Origin: UBA1227 sp045599345
Lineage (GTDB): Bacteria > Bacillota > Clostridia > Oscillospirales > Acutalibacteraceae
Direction: 5' to 3'
Length of the DNA stretch: 51,012 nt
Assembly: GCA_045599345.1 (NCBI GenBank)
Contig: JAZRVV010000008.1
Coordinates: forward strand, 1 to 51,012
Shown one piece after another: positions 32,632 through 41,968 of the stretch. The notes under the pieces were generated by a model, which saw nothing but the letters and a program-made list of their open reading frames with translations, was not told where the DNA came from and made no database searches. A program made the translations under genes and the position numbers. Within the stretch, counting starts at the first letter, position 1. Each line of letters begins with the position of its first letter.

Positions 32632-34494
32632 ATGGGAAATAAGTATTTAGAGCAAGTGGCAAAGAATCCACAGTTGCTTAAAAACTTAACATACAAGGAA
32701 TTAAACGTCCTTGCAAAAGAGATACGTGAAAAACTTGTATCCACTGTTGCAAAGACGGGTGGTCATCTTGCGTCCAACCTTGGTGTGGTTGAATTGACTA
32801 TTGCTCTGCACAAGGTCTTTGACTCACCAAAGGATCAGTTCGTTTGGGACGTTGGACACCAGGTTTATACACACAAGTTATTGACTGGCAGATATGATGA
32901 CTTTGATTCACTCCGCCAAAATGGTGGTATCTCTGGATTCCCAAATCCAGAGGAATCTGAGCATGATACATTTGCTGCTGGTCACTCTGGCACATCAATT
33001 TCAGCTGCATTCGGTCTTTCGGTAGCAAAGAAGTTTAAGGGAGACGACTCATACACAATAGCAATTATTGGTGACGGTTCATTTACTGGTGGTCTTGTTT
33101 ATGAGGCCCTTAATAACGCTGGTCGTGCCAATTCAAAACTTATTGTTATCCTAAATGATAACGAGATGTCTATTTCGCAGCCGGTTGGTTCGTTTGCAAA
33201 GTACCTTGCCGCAATGCGTACAAACAGGCACTACTACAAGGCAAAGGGCATCTTTATCAATGTTCTTGAATCAGTTCCTGGCGGTTCGTACATCCATAAC
33301 AAGGGCAGCCAAGTTAAAAAGGCTGCCAAGGATTATCTCTATCAAAGTAACTTCTTTGAGGATTTGGGCTTTGAATACATGGGCCCTGTTGATGGACATA
33401 ATATCTTGGCACTTACACGTGCGCTTGAGGCTGCCAAAGAATTTGATTCACCAGTACTCCTTCATATTGAAACAGTCAAGGGAATGGGTTATGAGCCTGC
33501 TGAGCTTAATCCATCTCAGTTCCATGGTATTTCACGTTTCAATGTTGTAACAGGTGAGCCTATTGCCAAGGCTGGTATCAAGAACTACTCGGATACATTC
33601 GGTGAATACCTCTGTGAACTTGCAGCGGAAAATAATAAGATTTGTGCCATCACTGCAGCAATGATGCTTGGCACAGGTCTTCAAGATTTTGCTATGCGTT
33701 ATCCAAGCAGGTTCTTTGACGTTGGTATTGCGGAGGAATATGGAGCAACATTTGCTGGTGGCCTTGCAAAAGGCGATATGATTCCAGTGTTTGCTGTTTA
33801 TTCAACCTTCCTTCAGCGTGCTTATGATGAACTTGTCCACGATATAGCAATGCAAAACAACAAGGTTATCCTTGGCGTAGACAGGGCAGGCTTTGTAGGT
33901 GAGGATGGACGCAGCCATCAAGGTATCCTTGATGTGGCATTCCTCAAGTCTATTCCTGGCACTGTTGTCTATAGCCCAAGCTCATACGAGGAGCTTGGCC
34001 TTGCCCTCCACATGGCAGTGGATGGAGATGGCCACGTTGTGGCCGTACGTTATCCACGCGGATATGAGGGCTATTTGCCAAAGAATTACAAGGCTCTGCC
34101 AGAGCCAGTGTCCATCTTTGGCAAGAAATCAAGCCGTGTATCAATTGTGACCTATGGTAGCCTTTTCTCCAACGCAGTAAAAGCGCAGGAGAAGCTCCGC
34201 GAATACGATATTGATGTCAAGATAATTAAGCTCAATAGGGTTTGGCCTATTGATGAGCTTGCTATAAAAGAGGCGAAAAAGTCTGACGTTGTTTTATTCT
34301 TCGAAGAGGGAATAAAAGCAGGTGGCGCAGGCGAGACATTCGCGACGATGCTTATGGAAGGTGCATACAAAGGCGATTTTTCACACATTGCAGTAGATAA
34401 CACCTTTGTACATCATGCGAGCATCAAGGAACTTGAGGAAGAATTTGGTCTCTCAAGTGAAAAGATGGTAGAAGAAGTTTTAAGGAGAGTATAA
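32632..34494 (+). CDS. dxs: 1-deoxy-D-xylulose-5-phosphate synthase
   Basis: DXS (620 aa) condenses pyruvate and glyceraldehyde 3-phosphate with thiamine diphosphate, the first step of the MEP isoprenoid pathway. His45 in KTGGHLASNLG, the ThDP motif IGDGSFTGG (146-154) with its partner NN at 161-162, and the transketolase-type domain with DVGIAEEYGATFAGGLAKGD and RAGFVGEDGRSHQG are all visible. The ATG at 32632 follows AGAGG and gives normal length; an open frame reaching back to 32494 only shadows the end of ispA. It directly supplies the pathway that ispA uses. Confidence 0.96.
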   Translation: MGNKYLEQVAKNPQLLKNLTYKELNVLAKEIREKLVSTVAKTGGHLASNLGVVELTIALHKVFDSPKDQFVWDVGHQVYTHKLLTGRYDDFDSLRQNGGISGFPNPEESEHDTFAAGHSGTSISAAFGLSVAKKFKGDDSYTIAIIGDGSFTGGLVYEALNNAGRANSKLIVILNDNEMSISQPVGSFAKYLAAMRTNRHYYKAKGIFINVLESVPGGSYIHNKGSQVKKAAKDYLYQSNFFEDLGFEYMGPVDGHNILALTRALEAAKEFDSPVLLHIETVKGMGYEPAELNPSQFHGISRFNVVTGEPIAKAGIKNYSDTFGEYLCELAAENNKICAITAAMMLGTGLQDFAMRYPSRFFDVGIAEEYGATFAGGLAKGDMIPVFAVYSTFLQRAYDELVHDIAMQNNKVILGVDRAGFVGEDGRSHQGILDVAFLKSIPGTVVYSPSSYEELGLALHMAVDGDGHVVAVRYPRGYEGYLPKNYKALPEPVSIFGKKSSRVSIVTYGSLFSNAVKAQEKLREYDIDVKIIKLNRVWPIDELAIKEAKKSDVVLFFEEGIKAGGAGETFATMLMEGAYKGDFSHIAVDNTFVHHASIKELEEEFGLSSEKMVEEVLRRV

Positions 34495-34496
34495 GG

Positions 34497-35318
34497 TTGA
34501 GCGACAAGATGAGACTTGACGTTGCTGTTTTTGAGCAAGGTCACACGGATAGTCGTGAAAAAGCACGCGCACTCATTATGGCTGGACAGGTATATGTCAA
34601 TGGTCAGAAGGAACTTAAAAGTGGCGCGCAAATAAAACCTACTGATGCAATAGAAGTTCGTGGTAGCAAGATGCCTTATGTAAGCCGTGGCGGATACAAG
34701 CTTGAAAAGGCAATGAAGGTGTTCCCGCTCACGCTTGAGGGCAAGACCTGTATGGATATCGGTGCTTCAACCGGTGGATTTACGGATTGTATGCTTCAAA
34801 ATGGGGCAGTTAAGGTCTATTCAATTGATGTTGGATATGGACAACTTGCATGGAAACTTCGCTCTGATGAGCGTGTTGTAAATTTGGAACGCACCAACTT
34901 TAGGAATTGCACGACTGATGAAGTACCTGATCCAATTGATTTTGCATCGGTCGATGTCTCTTTTATCTCACTCAAGATAATTCTTCCAGTTATGAGGACC
35001 TTACTCACTGATGGTGGAGAGGCTGTCTGCCTTATCAAACCACAGTTTGAGGCTGGGCGCGAAAAGGTTGGTAAAAAGGGCGTTGTGCGTGAACTTTCTA
35101 CGCATGCAGAGGTCCTTGAAACTATAACTTCTTTCGCGGTTGAGAATGGATTTACTTTGAAGGGACTTGATTTCTCTCCAATTAAGGGCCCAGAGGGCAA
35201 CATTGAATACCTTATGTTTATTGAGAAATCAGAAGACCCACAGAATTTGCTTTCTTTCTCTGCGCTTGAACTTGCAGAGAAATCTCACGAAGTACTAAAT
35301 GGGGAGGATAAACAATGA
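34497..35318 (+). CDS. tlyA: TlyA-family rRNA (cytidine-2'-O)-methyltransferase
   Basis: A 273-residue TlyA protein: an N-terminal S4 RNA-binding domain (about 5-65, RLDVAVFEQGHTDSREKARA then LIMAGQVYVNGQ) and a Rossmann methyltransferase (FtsJ-like) with the SAM motif CMDIGASTGGFTDCML. Relatives methylate 16S and 23S rRNA; some are also called hemolysins. The start is a TTG at 34497, supported by AAGGAG (34482-34487) 9 bases upstream; the next ATG (34509) would be 21 bases from that site. It overlaps nadK by four bases (ATGA). Confidence 0.92.
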   Translation: MSDKMRLDVAVFEQGHTDSREKARALIMAGQVYVNGQKELKSGAQIKPTDAIEVRGSKMPYVSRGGYKLEKAMKVFPLTLEGKTCMDIGASTGGFTDCMLQNGAVKVYSIDVGYGQLAWKLRSDERVVNLERTNFRNCTTDEVPDPIDFASVDVSFISLKIILPVMRTLLTDGGEAVCLIKPQFEAGREKVGKKGVVRELSTHAEVLETITSFAVENGFTLKGLDFSPIKGPEGNIEYLMFIEKSEDPQNLLSFSALELAEKSHEVLNGEDKQ

Positions 35319-36172
35319 AAATTGCGCTCTTACCTAATTTAACTAGAGAAAAAGCTCATGGAGTCACACTTGAAATTTGTAAGTGGCTCGATAAATATGG
35401 CGCAGAATATGCTTGCCTTGATGAGGTGCACATTAGTTTTTGCGCTATGTCTTCAATGCAGCATTTTAAGTTTAAAGAACTCATTGAGTGGTGTGATGTA
35501 ATCATATCAGTTGGTGGCGATGGTTCGGTTTTAAACGCTGCAAGACAAACTGTTGATTACAAGAAGCCAATACTCTGTATCAATGCTGGTACGCTCGCAT
35601 TTATGGCCGGTCTTGAGAGCAATGAGCTTGAACTTTTAAAGAATTTGATTAATGGGGAGTACATTATTGATAAGCGTATGCTCCTCGATGTATCTGTTAT
35701 TCGAAAAGGACAGGTTGTAATGAGCGACAGTTGCATTAACGACGCTGTTTTGGCGCGTGGCGGAGCGCTTAGGATTACCGATATCAATGTCGATTGTGAT
35801 GGCAAACGCTCCAGCACATATCGTGCAGATGGTGTAATAGTTGCAACACCGACTGGTTCATCAGCGTATTCACTTTCTGCTGGTGGTCCAATCATCAATC
35901 CAAGTATGGAGGCAATAGTTGTAACACCTATTTGTCCACAGACGTTGTTCTCACGTTCAACTGTTTTTAGTGCAGAAAACGAAATCACACTCTCTGTTGA
36001 CGAAAAATCAGCAAACAAGAATTTGCTGTTATCACTTGATGGTGGTGTAACATTTGAAGTCGGCACAGGAGATAGGATAGAGATTAAAAAATCGGAAAAG
36101 GTAGCAGAGTTTATTAGAATCAAGAATGAGGCATTCTTCGAGATACTTAATTCTAAGTTGCTCGGCAAGTAA
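35315..36172 (+). CDS. nadK: NAD kinase
   Basis: NAD kinase (285 aa) makes NADP from NAD and ATP or polyphosphate. The signature SVGGDGSVLNAAR (65-77, GGDGS motif) is followed by INAGTLAFMAG, where most relatives have NxGxLGFL, and TPTGSSAYSLSAGGPI in the C-terminal domain. Length is normal. The start overlaps the tlyA stop. The order tlyA-nadK-argR-recN is conserved in Clostridia. Confidence 0.95.
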   Translation: MKIALLPNLTREKAHGVTLEICKWLDKYGAEYACLDEVHISFCAMSSMQHFKFKELIEWCDVIISVGGDGSVLNAARQTVDYKKPILCINAGTLAFMAGLESNELELLKNLINGEYIIDKRMLLDVSVIRKGQVVMSDSCINDAVLARGGALRITDINVDCDGKRSSTYRADGVIVATPTGSSAYSLSAGGPIINPSMEAIVVTPICPQTLFSRSTVFSAENEITLSVDEKSANKNLLLSLDGGVTFEVGTGDRIEIKKSEKVAEFIRIKNEAFFEILNSKLLGK

Positions 36173-36183
36173 AGGGGAAAGAA

Positions 36184-36642
36184 ATGAACATTAGAAAACA
36201 GAGACAGGATGCAATCCTTGACCTTATCAAGGCAGAGCCTGTATTCACTCAAGATGAGTTGATTTCAAAACTTAAGTCTAGGGGATTTGAGGTAACTCAA
36301 GCAACAATCTCTCGTGACATTAAGGAGCTTAAACTCGTAAAGCGCATTGGTGCTCATGGCAAATCAGCATATGCTGCAAGCGAGACACCAAGCGAGAAGC
36401 TTTCATCAAAATACAACGCCATCTTTGCAGAGGCTGTTATGAGCGCCGATTACGCTCTTAATACATGTGTTATCAAAACACATGTAGGCATGGCAAATGC
36501 CGCTTGTGCAGCGCTTGACGCAACAGACAAAGATGAAATCGTCGGCACTATTGCTGGCGACGATACTATCTTTGTTCTCTGTCGCAATGAGGCTGCTGCA
36601 AAATCACTTTGCACAAGTATTCACAAGATGATCGGAGACTAA
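36184..36642 (+). CDS. argR: Arginine repressor
   Basis: ArgR (152 aa) senses arginine and controls arginine synthesis and breakdown. The N-terminal winged helix has RQDAILDLIKAEPVFTQDEL and ATISRDIKELKLVK; the C-terminal hexamer and arginine domain ends with VGTIAGDDTIFVLCRNE. Length is typical (about 150). It lies 11 bases after nadK and 1 base before recN, a linkage common in Gram-positives; no arginine gene is in the window. Confidence 0.95.
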   Translation: MNIRKQRQDAILDLIKAEPVFTQDELISKLKSRGFEVTQATISRDIKELKLVKRIGAHGKSAYAASETPSEKLSSKYNAIFAEAVMSADYALNTCVIKTHVGMANAACAALDATDKDEIVGTIAGDDTIFVLCRNEAAAKSLCTSIHKMIGD

Positions 36643-36643
36643 A

Positions 36644-38314
36644 ATGCTTAGTACACTGAGGATAGAAAACATAGCGATTATTGAGTCTGCTGCCATTGAT
36701 TTTGGCAACGGTCTTAACGTTATGAGCGGTGAGACGGGTGCTGGTAAATCAATTATTATCGATGCACTCTCAGCTGTCCTTGGTGAACGCACTTCAAAGG
36801 AACTGATAAGGACCGGTGCGGAAAAGGCACAGGTGTCCGCACTTTTTGAAAATATTTCCCCAAGTGTCGAGAAACTGATGGATTCTATGGGTATTCCAAT
36901 TAGTGAAGATAAGGCACTTAGTATCTCGAGAGTAATTGCTCTTGATGGCAGGAACTCCTGCAAAGTAAATGGCAGTCCTGTGACCGTATCGATGCTTAAA
37001 ACTCTTGGCAAAGAATTGATAAGCATCCATGGCCAGCATGACAGCCAAAACCTTTTAAATCCAGAATACCACTACAAATACCTAGATGCGCTCGCATGTA
37101 ACGAGGAGATATATAGCGACTATCTTGAAAAGTATGTCGCTTACTCAAATTTATATAGGAAATTCAAATCCCTCTCACAAAACGAAGAGGAGAAACAAAA
37201 GCGAATTGAGTTCTTGCAGCACGAGATTTCAGAAATAGAAAATGCTGGTATTCGCATTGGCGAATACGATGAACTCTGCGATAAGCGCGACCTTTTCAGG
37301 AACTCTGAAAAGGTAATCAAGGGCCTTCGTGATGCGCTTTCCATCCTCCAGGATGGCGATGACACAACTGGCGTCGTAAATGCTATGTACGACGCATCCA
37401 AGGCTGTGGAGAAGTCTGCTGCTCACTATGAGCCTGCAAGTAAAATGGCATCCAGTATGCTTGAGTTAACATATCAACTTGAGGAGAAGAAGAATGAGAT
37501 AGAGCAGACGCTCTTTGACCTCTCGTTTGATCCAGAAAAGCTTGCGGAGATAGAGGAGAGAATTAGCTTCCTCTTTAAACTCAAGGGTAAGTATGGCGAG
37601 ACGGAGGAAGAGATACTCGACTACCTCCAAAATTCAAAGGACGAGCTTGAGACGCTCGTGAATTTAAATCTCAGCCAGGATGAGATAATTGCAAAGCTTG
37701 AGGCTGACAAGGAGATTCTTCTTGAATCTGCTGAAAAGCTTTCGCTTTCAAGGAAACATGCGGCATCCGAGTTTGAAGTTCACGTAAAGCATGAACTTAC
37801 ATTCCTTGATATGCCAAATGTTGAAATCGCAGTGAATTTTGAACGTACAAAACTGAGCCCTACTGGCCCAGATAATATAGAATTCTTGATTTCTCCAAAC
37901 CCAGGTGAGGCACTTAAGCCTCTTGCAAAGATTGCATCTGGTGGTGAACTTTCAAGAATAATGCTTGCAATCCAAAACGTCCTTTCGGCCAATGATAATG
38001 TTGGTACAATGATTTTTGATGAGATTGACACAGGCGTTTCGGGAAGTGCTGCTGAAAAGATTGCCAAGGTTTTAAAGAGTGTTGGTCAAAAGAGCCAGGT
38101 AATCTGTATAACGCATAGCGCGCAGGTCGCATCCTATGCGGATAATCATTTTGTAGTAGAAAAGAAAGTTCAAAATGAGAAAACTTATACGTATGTGACG
38201 CCACTCGACAGGGACGGTCGAATCAAAGAAGTCGCAAGGATTATTGGCGGCGTAAATGTCACAGAATTACAAATAAAGAGCGCTCTCGAAATGATTGATA
38301 GCGCATCCATATAA
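36644..38314 (+). CDS. recN: DNA repair ATPase RecN
   Basis: RecN (556 aa) is an SMC-like ATPase that acts early in double-strand break repair. It has Walker A GETGAGKS (29-36), a central pair of coiled-coil regions broken around residues 230-300, and a C-terminal ABC part with KIASGGELSRIMLAIQNVLS and the Walker B segment TMIFDEIDTGVSG. Length is standard. The single-base gap to argR implies coupling. The tyrS gene follows after 12 bases. Confidence 0.95.
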   Translation: MLSTLRIENIAIIESAAIDFGNGLNVMSGETGAGKSIIIDALSAVLGERTSKELIRTGAEKAQVSALFENISPSVEKLMDSMGIPISEDKALSISRVIALDGRNSCKVNGSPVTVSMLKTLGKELISIHGQHDSQNLLNPEYHYKYLDALACNEEIYSDYLEKYVAYSNLYRKFKSLSQNEEEKQKRIEFLQHEISEIENAGIRIGEYDELCDKRDLFRNSEKVIKGLRDALSILQDGDDTTGVVNAMYDASKAVEKSAAHYEPASKMASSMLELTYQLEEKKNEIEQTLFDLSFDPEKLAEIEERISFLFKLKGKYGETEEEILDYLQNSKDELETLVNLNLSQDEIIAKLEADKEILLESAEKLSLSRKHAASEFEVHVKHELTFLDMPNVEIAVNFERTKLSPTGPDNIEFLISPNPGEALKPLAKIASGGELSRIMLAIQNVLSANDNVGTMIFDEIDTGVSGSAAEKIAKVLKSVGQKSQVICITHSAQVASYADNHFVVEKKVQNEKTYTYVTPLDRDGRIKEVARIIGGVNVTELQIKSALEMIDSASI

Positions 38315-38326
38315 AAGGAGAACACA

Positions 38327-39547
38327 ATGGGAATTTATGAAGAACTTGTTGCCCGTGGCCTTATTGCCCAGGTAACAAACGAAGACGAAATCAGAGAAAT
38401 GGTGAATTCAGGTAAAGCCAAGTTTTATATCGGCTTTGACTGTACAGCAGACAGCTTAACCGCTGGCCATTTTATGGCGCTCACACTCATGAAGCGCCTC
38501 CAGATGGCAGGCAACCAGCCTGTTGCCCTCATCGGTGGCGGCACTACTATGATTGGTGACCCATCTGGTAGAACAGACATGAGAAAAATGCTCACAAAAG
38601 AGGACATTGACCACAATGCTGAATGCTTTAAGCGTCAGATGGAGCGTTTCATCGAATTCGGTGAAGGCAAAGCAATTATGGTAAACAATGCCGAGTGGCT
38701 ATTAAACCTCAACTATATTGAACTCCTTAGAGATGTAGGGCCTTGCTTCTCTGTCAACAACATGCTCCGTGCGGAGTGCTACAAGCAGAGGATGGAAAAG
38801 GGTCTCTCATTCCTCGAGTTTAACTATATGATTATGCAGTCATACGACTTTTACTATCTCTTCCAGCACTATGGCTGTAACATGCAGTTCGGCGGAGATG
38901 ACCAGTGGTCAAATATGCTTGGTGGTACCGAGCTTATCAGAAAGAAACTTGGTAAAGATGCTCACGCTATGACTATCACTCTTCTTACCGACTCACAGGG
39001 CAAGAAGATGGGCAAGACAGCAGGTAATGCGGTATGGCTTGATGCTAACAAGACATCTCCTTATGAGTTCTATCAGTACTGGCGCAATGTTGGCGATGCA
39101 GATGTAATGAAGTGCATCCGTATGCTTACATTCTTGCCACTTGACCAGATCGATGAGATGGACTCTTGGGAAGGTGCAAAGCTCAACGAAGCTAAGGAGA
39201 TTCTCGCATACGAGCTTACCAATATGGTTCACGGTCAAGAGGAAGCAGACAAGGCACAGGCTACAGCACGTGCGCTCTTTAGTGGTGCTGGTGACCTTGA
39301 GAACATGCCAGAGACCAAGCTCACATCAGCTGATTTAACAGATGGCAAAATAGGTATTTTGTCTATTATGGTTAAGGCAGGCCTTGCATCATCAAACGGT
39401 GAGGCAAGACGTCTTGTTCAACAGGGTGGCATTTCTGTTGATGACGAGAAAGTAACTGATCCACAGACATCTTTCGATGAGGCAGCTCTCAGCGCTGGCA
39501 TCGTTGTTAAGAAGGGTAAAAAGGTATTCCACAAAGTTACACTTTAA
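38327..39547 (+). CDS. tyrS: Tyrosyl-tRNA synthetase
   Basis: TyrRS (406 aa), class I. The HIGH-type motif is LTAGHF (44-49) in the segment FDCTADSLTAGHFMAL, the tyrosine site includes YDFYYLF and GGDDQWSNMLGG, and the KMSKS-type loop is KKMGKTAGNAV. The C-terminal S4 domain ends LVQQGGISVDDEKVTDP. AAGGAG lies 7 bases before the ATG. There is no room for a T-box leader since recN ends 12 bases upstream, so it is expressed with the upstream operon. Confidence 0.96.
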   Translation: MGIYEELVARGLIAQVTNEDEIREMVNSGKAKFYIGFDCTADSLTAGHFMALTLMKRLQMAGNQPVALIGGGTTMIGDPSGRTDMRKMLTKEDIDHNAECFKRQMERFIEFGEGKAIMVNNAEWLLNLNYIELLRDVGPCFSVNNMLRAECYKQRMEKGLSFLEFNYMIMQSYDFYYLFQHYGCNMQFGGDDQWSNMLGGTELIRKKLGKDAHAMTITLLTDSQGKKMGKTAGNAVWLDANKTSPYEFYQYWRNVGDADVMKCIRMLTFLPLDQIDEMDSWEGAKLNEAKEILAYELTNMVHGQEEADKAQATARALFSGAGDLENMPETKLTSADLTDGKIGILSIMVKAGLASSNGEARRLVQQGGISVDDEKVTDPQTSFDEAALSAGIVVKKGKKVFHKVTL

Positions 39548-39558
39548 GGGATGGTTGT

Positions 39559-40881
39559 ATGAAGAAAATTTCATTGACCCTGCTTTTGACCGCAATATTT
39601 ATAATGCTCTTTGCTACAACTGCAAATGCGGCTGATATTACGGCAAAAGTAGGCACAACTGATTACAATAAAATAATCACTAACACGGCGTATAATCAAA
39701 AAACCGACCTTAAGGCCGGCACAACAATTGATTTTACTAGTGACAAGGAAATATCCTCAATCTATGTTGTTTGGTACACCGCACCATCTGCTTGGCGACT
39801 TGGCGACAAGACGATTGATGATGGCTTTTTGCATGAGTATGTCAAGCTTGATTCGCCATCTAAAACCTTTTCAATCACAGTTGATGAGAATCAGTCAATG
39901 TGCTATATCAAGGCATTTGCCGATGGCGAGGAGCCAAAGGACCTGCAAAAGTGGCAGAAACCTCAGGATGAGGTTGACGTACTTGCTTTTGCAGCTCACG
40001 CAGATGACGAGTCGCTCTTCCTTGGCGGTGCAATAGTTGACATTATTGCGAACCATCCTGATATGAATGTGCAGCTCGCAGTAATGACCAACCACTTGGC
40101 AACTGAAAGGCACCGCGAGCACGAGCGCCTCGATGCTATGTGGACCTTGGGACTTCGCAACTATCCAATAGTTGGCGATGTCAAGGATGCATATTCAACT
40201 GATCTTGAGTCTGGACTCAAGACATGCAACTATGATGAGGTGCTTGATACTTTCAAGGGATATATCACCAAGTACAAGCCACAGGTTGTAATTACACAGG
40301 ACTTTGATGGCGAGTATGGACATGGTCAGCATATTGTTATGGCCAAGGCTGTTGCAGAGGCTGTTGATTCATTAGCCGAGTCAAAGGCGTTTGATGTTAA
40401 AAAGACTTACATTCACCTCTATAAGGAAAATGCATTAGAACTGAACTTACAAGTTCCGCTTGATTCCTTTGGCGGAATGACAGCGCTTGATGTAGCAAAG
40501 GAAGCATACAAAAAGCACGCTTCTCAGCAGTGGTGCTGGTTCTATGTGTCTGATGACTACAAGTACAGTTGCGATGAGTTCGGACTCTATCGCACAAGTG
40601 TAGGTGCTGATACGGGTAAAGATATGATGGAAAACATCACATCATATAAGGCTATCCACGAAGAAGAGGAAAGGATAGCAGCAGAAAAGGCAAAGGAAGC
40701 CGAAAAAGCCAAACCAAAGGCACCAGAAAAGAAAGAAAACAAAGCATCAAACATCTTTACAAAACTGATATATATTATTCTTGGTACGGTTGTACTTTTG
40801 ATACTTTTAATTTTTGCACTTCGTGCTTATAATAAGAATAAAAGGAATAAAAAATATCGACCAAAACACGCTAAAAAATAA
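39559..40881 (+). CDS. Secreted, membrane-anchored PIG-L family deacetylase
   Basis: A 440-residue exported protein. Residues 1-24 form a signal peptide (cleavage probably after TANA). A beta-rich region spans about 25-135. The PIG-L/LmbE deacetylase domain follows, with the metal motif AAHADDE (145-151), RHREHERLDAMW (184-195) and HGQH (255-258) carrying the later His ligand. After a lysine-rich, glutamate-rich helix (about 355-395) comes a membrane helix (about 400-422) and a basic tail, so the enzyme should be displayed outside and held in the membrane. Family members deacetylate N-acetylglucosamine-containing substrates; here a wall or surface glycan is plausible. No gene neighbour fixes the substrate. 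Confidence 0.85.
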   Translation: MKKISLTLLLTAIFIMLFATTANAADITAKVGTTDYNKIITNTAYNQKTDLKAGTTIDFTSDKEISSIYVVWYTAPSAWRLGDKTIDDGFLHEYVKLDSPSKTFSITVDENQSMCYIKAFADGEEPKDLQKWQKPQDEVDVLAFAAHADDESLFLGGAIVDIIANHPDMNVQLAVMTNHLATERHREHERLDAMWTLGLRNYPIVGDVKDAYSTDLESGLKTCNYDEVLDTFKGYITKYKPQVVITQDFDGEYGHGQHIVMAKAVAEAVDSLAESKAFDVKKTYIHLYKENALELNLQVPLDSFGGMTALDVAKEAYKKHASQQWCWFYVSDDYKYSCDEFGLYRTSVGADTGKDMMENITSYKAIHEEEERIAAEKAKEAEKAKPKAPEKKENKASNIFTKLIYIILGTVVLLILLIFALRAYNKNKRNKKYRPKHAKK

Positions 40882-40905
40882 TTTATATATATGGAGGATA
40901 ACATT

Positions 40906-41490
40906 ATGAAAAAATGGGTTTGCCCAGTATGTGGTTATGTTCATGAAGGAGACGTTCCACCAGAGAAGTGCCCAACATGTGGCGTTCCAGGTGAAAAGTT
41001 CACAGTAGTAGAAGGCGAAATGAAGCTTGCTGCTGAGCATGAGTATGGCATCTATGCAAAAACAGTTAAGAACAATCCTGACATCTCTGATGAGGACAAG
41101 AAGTACATTTTCGAGCAGCTTATGGCTAACTTCCAGGGCGAATGCTCTGAGGTAGGTATGTACCTTTGCATGGCTCGCATCGCTCACCGTGAAGGTTATC
41201 CAGAAATCGGTCTTTATTGGGAAAAGGCTGCTTACGAAGAAGCAGAGCATGCTGCTAAGTTTGCAGAGCTTCTCGGTGAGGACCTTGAGCCAAACATGAA
41301 GGCTACAACAAAGGACAACCTTGCTTGGAGAGTTAACTGCGAGTATGGTGCAACACAGGGCAAGTTTGATCTTGCACTTTGCGCTAAGAAGAACAACCTT
41401 GATGCAATCCATGATACAGTTCATGAGATGGCTCGCGACGAGGCTCGTCACGGCAAGGCACTTGAGGGAATGCTCAAGAGATACTTCTAA
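40906..41490 (+). CDS. Reverse rubrerythrin (rubredoxin domain first)
   Basis: A 194-residue peroxide-scavenging protein. The rubredoxin-like iron site is at the N-terminus: Cys6, Cys9 (WVCPVCGYVHEG) and Cys22, Cys25 (KCPTCG). A ferritin-like diiron domain follows, with GECSEVGMYLCMARIA, YEEAEHAAKFAE and ARDEARHGKALEG supplying the Glu and His ligands. In classical rubrerythrin the order is reversed; this layout is that of clostridial revRbr, which reduces H2O2 in oxygen-exposed anaerobes. The ATG at 40906 follows GGAGG (40893-40897); the ATG at 40891 overlaps that site and is rejected. A strong terminator follows. Confidence 0.93.
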   Translation: MKKWVCPVCGYVHEGDVPPEKCPTCGVPGEKFTVVEGEMKLAAEHEYGIYAKTVKNNPDISDEDKKYIFEQLMANFQGECSEVGMYLCMARIAHREGYPEIGLYWEKAAYEEAEHAAKFAELLGEDLEPNMKATTKDNLAWRVNCEYGATQGKFDLALCAKKNNLDAIHDTVHEMARDEARHGKALEGMLKRYF

Positions 41491-41502
41491 GAGGACAAAA
41501 AT

Positions 41503-41537
41503 AATGCGGTTAGGGGAAACCCTAACCGCATTTTTAT
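41503..41537. terminator. Bidirectional terminator after rubrerythrin
   Basis: AATGCGGTTAGGG (41503-41515) pairs exactly with CCCTAACCGCATT (41520-41532) around a GAAA tetraloop, with T-runs on both strands. It lies between convergent genes. Confidence 0.95.
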
Positions 41538-41547
41538 TGTTTTAGTA

Positions 41548-41835
41548 TTACTTTAAGTCACGAATAAATGTAATGTTCTTTTCATTTATCATTGAGTATT
41601 TATTTGTTTTGCCACTGCCAATTTTCTTTGCAATGTCATCGTTTACAGCAAACATAGAACTGCATTCAGGACAAATAGCAAATACCTCAACGTTGAATGT
41701 AAGAAGAGGAACATTTAATACACCTACACCGTTTGTTGCCTTTAAAAGTTGCATAAAAACATTCTTGCCACAACGTGGACAAACGATTGCTTCTGTTGTT
41801 CCAAAATCCTTGATGTTGTCTGCTGCGATTTTCAT
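41548..41835 (-). CDS. Small zinc-ribbon protein
   Basis: A 95-residue protein with two CPxC knuckles, Cys19/Cys22 (IVCPRCGKN) and Cys55/Cys58 (AICPECSSM), likely binding one zinc. The region between them is hydrophobic and the C-terminus is charged. AAGGAGA lies 8 bases before the ATG on the minus strand. The function is unknown; similar stand-alone zinc ribbons occur in many Firmicutes. It is divergent from the permease gene and has its own promoter. Confidence 0.75.
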   Translation of the reverse strand: MKIAADNIKDFGTTEAIVCPRCGKNVFMQLLKATNGVGVLNVPLLTFNVEVFAICPECSSMFAVNDDIAKKIGSGKTNKYSMINEKNITFIRDLK

Positions 41836-41867
41836 AAAATTATCTCCTTAAAAAATCATCGGTTATC

Positions 41868-41896
41868 ATTTTATATTTTATTTGATTTATTGTCAA
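41868..41896 (-). promoter_or_regulatory. Promoter of the zinc-ribbon gene
   Basis: On the minus strand a consensus TTGACA (41896-41891), a 17-base spacer and TAAAAT (41873-41868), about 33 bases before the start codon. Confidence 0.7.
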
Positions 41897-41904
41897 CAAA
41901 TCTA

Positions 41905-41933
41905 TTGAAATTGAATGTTTTAGGATATATAAT
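41905..41933 (+). promoter_or_regulatory. Promoter of the permease/pot operon
   Basis: TTGAAA (41905-41910), a 17-base spacer and TATAAT (41928-41933), 35 bases before the start at 41969. It is back to back with the zinc-ribbon promoter. Confidence 0.75.
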
Positions 41934-41968
41934 TCGTATTATTATAATATTATAAGAAGGCTTTGGAA

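Noticed and set aside
35557..36252. 231-codon open frame on the minus strand
   Set aside because: It lies wholly opposite nadK and the argR start, has no ribosome site or recognisable domain, and nadK on the plus strand is certain.
38315..38326. T-box leader for tyrS
   Set aside because: Only 12 bases separate recN and tyrS, too few for a leader.
40807..41451. 214-codon open frame on the minus strand
   Set aside because: Opposite rubrerythrin, whose iron-binding cysteines and diiron motifs are intact; the reverse frame is Cys- and Leu-rich low-quality sequence.
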